NCBI GenBank assembly: GCA_034429195.1
Contig: DAOUGQ010000018.1
Span: 62,001 to 126,000 of the forward strand
DNA length: 64,000 bases
Reading direction: 5' to 3'
Origin: UBA4782 sp034429195
GTDB taxonomy: Bacteria > Chloroflexota > Anaerolineae > Anaerolineales > Anaerolineaceae
In this document: positions 63,204 through 64,000 of the stretch, in pieces
How the letters are laid out: each line of letters starts with the position of its first letter
How positions within the stretch are numbered: the stretch's first letter is position 1
Translations under genes and position numbers: made by a program
The notes under the pieces: generated by a model
Seen by the model: the letters and a program-made list of their open reading frames with translations, nothing else
Databases searched by the model: none
What the model was told of the DNA's origin: nothing

Positions 63204-64000
63204 TTCTTTCCCTGTTTTTTCAATGAATTACTATTTTGAATTGCTGTCAAGCACTCGATTGCAAGTATTTCATCACTAGGATCGATAGCTTTCTTCCCAT
63301 AACGAACTTTTTCAAAAAGTTGAGTCAATTGATGAATTGGAATGGATGGGATCCCCAAAGAAGTTAGAAGTACCTCAAATTCTCTTGGAGTTACATGCTC
63401 TTCGCGATTAACTCCTCGCCTGTCTTGTGCTATCTTTAGTAAATTCAGATAACAAGTTATGATCACATTATCTAGTTCTCCCCCATGCTTAATGGCATGA
63501 AGTGCAGAATCAACTTCAGCTGTAATTGAGTAATCTGTTAGTTTTCTATGATGCCAAAAAGAAACCATAACAAACACTATTACAATTACGCCCAGGAAGA
63601 GGGCATTTTTTACTATCCAAAACAAACTATCTGGAGGGTCGCCAACAGGGGAAGACTCACTTATTGAAGGTAAGGGGGGCTGCACAGGTTCGTTGATTTC
63701 CGTTGGAATTACCTCTGGCGTTCCATCTGAGACTGTTCCTAAAATGAATACTAGCAACATAAAAGCAGCAATGATCGCACTTAATACCAGGAAAAGCCTA
63801 GTGTTTTCTTTGTTCTTTAAACCTAAATATATTAAGATCCCCAATATCAAGCTTCCCAATAACAATGTAGCAATAATGAAGGGCTTATTATCTGTCTGTC
63901 CATTAATCAGAATGTTTTCCCTTGCTGGTGGTTCGCTACCTTCGTTTCCTGCCTTATTGATCATCTGGGTTGATTCGATCCTGGGCAAAGGAACACCGGA
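63200..64000 (-). CDS. DUF4129-type membrane protein, 5' end outside window
   Basis: At least 266 residues. The frame stays open to the window edge, and the first candidate start (TTG at 63988) has no ribosome site, so the gene probably begins beyond 64000. Three membrane helices (about 38-58, 66-86, and one before WHHRKLTDY near 130-150) are separated by a Pro-rich loop. The C-terminal domain (ITCYLNLLKIAQDRRGVNREEHVTPREFEVLL ... LFEKVRYGKKAI) is the DUF4129 pattern usually found beside MoxR/DUF58 and transglutaminase-like genes. Confidence 0.82.
   Translation of the reverse strand, partial: SGVPLPRIESTQMINKAGNEGSEPPARENILINGQTDNKPFIIATLLLGSLILGILIYLGLKNKENTRLFLVLSAIIAAFMLLVFILGTVSDGTPEVIPTEINEPVQPPLPSISESSPVGDPPDSLFWIVKNALFLGVIVIVFVMVSFWHHRKLTDYSITAEVDSALHAIKHGGELDNVIITCYLNLLKIAQDRRGVNREEHVTPREFEVLLTSLGIPSIPIHQLTQLFEKVRYGKKAIDPSDEILAIECLTAIQNSNSLKKQGKK

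Noticed and set aside
1..64000. Insertion sequence, prophage or genomic island
   Set aside because: No transposase, integrase, phage structural gene or sharp composition change was found; the gene content is mostly core and envelope functions.

Overview
The window looks like a chromosomal segment from an Anaerolineae-type member of the Chloroflexota. I infer this from gene content, not from a marker tree. It has several secreted lipoproteins with NBR1-type Ig-like domains on Thr/Pro-rich linkers, giant DUF2298 (Chlor_Arch_YYY) and GT39-like membrane proteins, a TopA with an N-terminal DUF5679-like zinc ribbon, and mevalonate kinase beside isopentenyl phosphate kinase. Base composition is moderately AT-rich and fairly even. 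I see no insertion sequence, prophage, CRISPR array or rRNA operon.

Layout. 1-1069: the end of a fumarylacetoacetate-hydrolase-family gene and a reverse-strand sortase. 1275-3905: a coupled yebC-ruvC-TrmH/SpoU methyltransferase-ruvA operon. 4027-9264: an MFS permease, uvrA and a membrane-anchored LysM protein. 9537-18761: a cell-surface locus with four NBR1-Ig lipoproteins, two M23 endopeptidase lipoproteins, a TolB-like propeller, queG and a DUF1015 gene. 18858-20667: two tandem DegV proteins. 20842-28012: ffh-rpsP-khpA-rimM-dprA-mannose-1-phosphate guanylyltransferase-topA. 28137-33629: an unknown membrane protein and greA, then a reverse-strand run of UbiA-type prenyltransferase, mevalonate kinase, isopentenyl phosphate kinase and a dGTPase-like HD hydrolase. 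33785-37144: tlyA-like, bPH2/SHOCT and lepA genes.

37144-41207 is an envelope-glycan segment (flippase-like membrane protein, sugar epimerase, GT4, methyltransferase). 41274-53140 holds four very large polytopic proteins; one of 1770 residues joins a GT39-like half, a duplicated beta-sandwich region and a DUF2298 half, and the next gene is a stand-alone DUF2298 paralogue. 53143-58521: cmk, a C69 dipeptidase and a hybrid-input sensor histidine kinase. 58573-58645 is tRNA-His(GTG), followed by an unusual 89-bp tandem repeat that re-copies the tRNA 3' end plus its terminator. 58990-64000 is on the reverse strand: a methyltransferase, a small membrane protein and a DUF58-MoxR-DUF4129 gene set running out of the window.

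The dominant themes are DNA repair and recombination (ruvA, ruvC, uvrA, dprA, topA), translation and secretion housekeeping, archaeal-style isoprenoid synthesis, and a large investment in cell-surface glycans and lipoproteins. The features I judge least described are the tRNA-His tail repeat, the NBR1-Ig/M23 locus, the DUF2298/GT39 mega-proteins and several palindromic or phased-repeat operator candidates.
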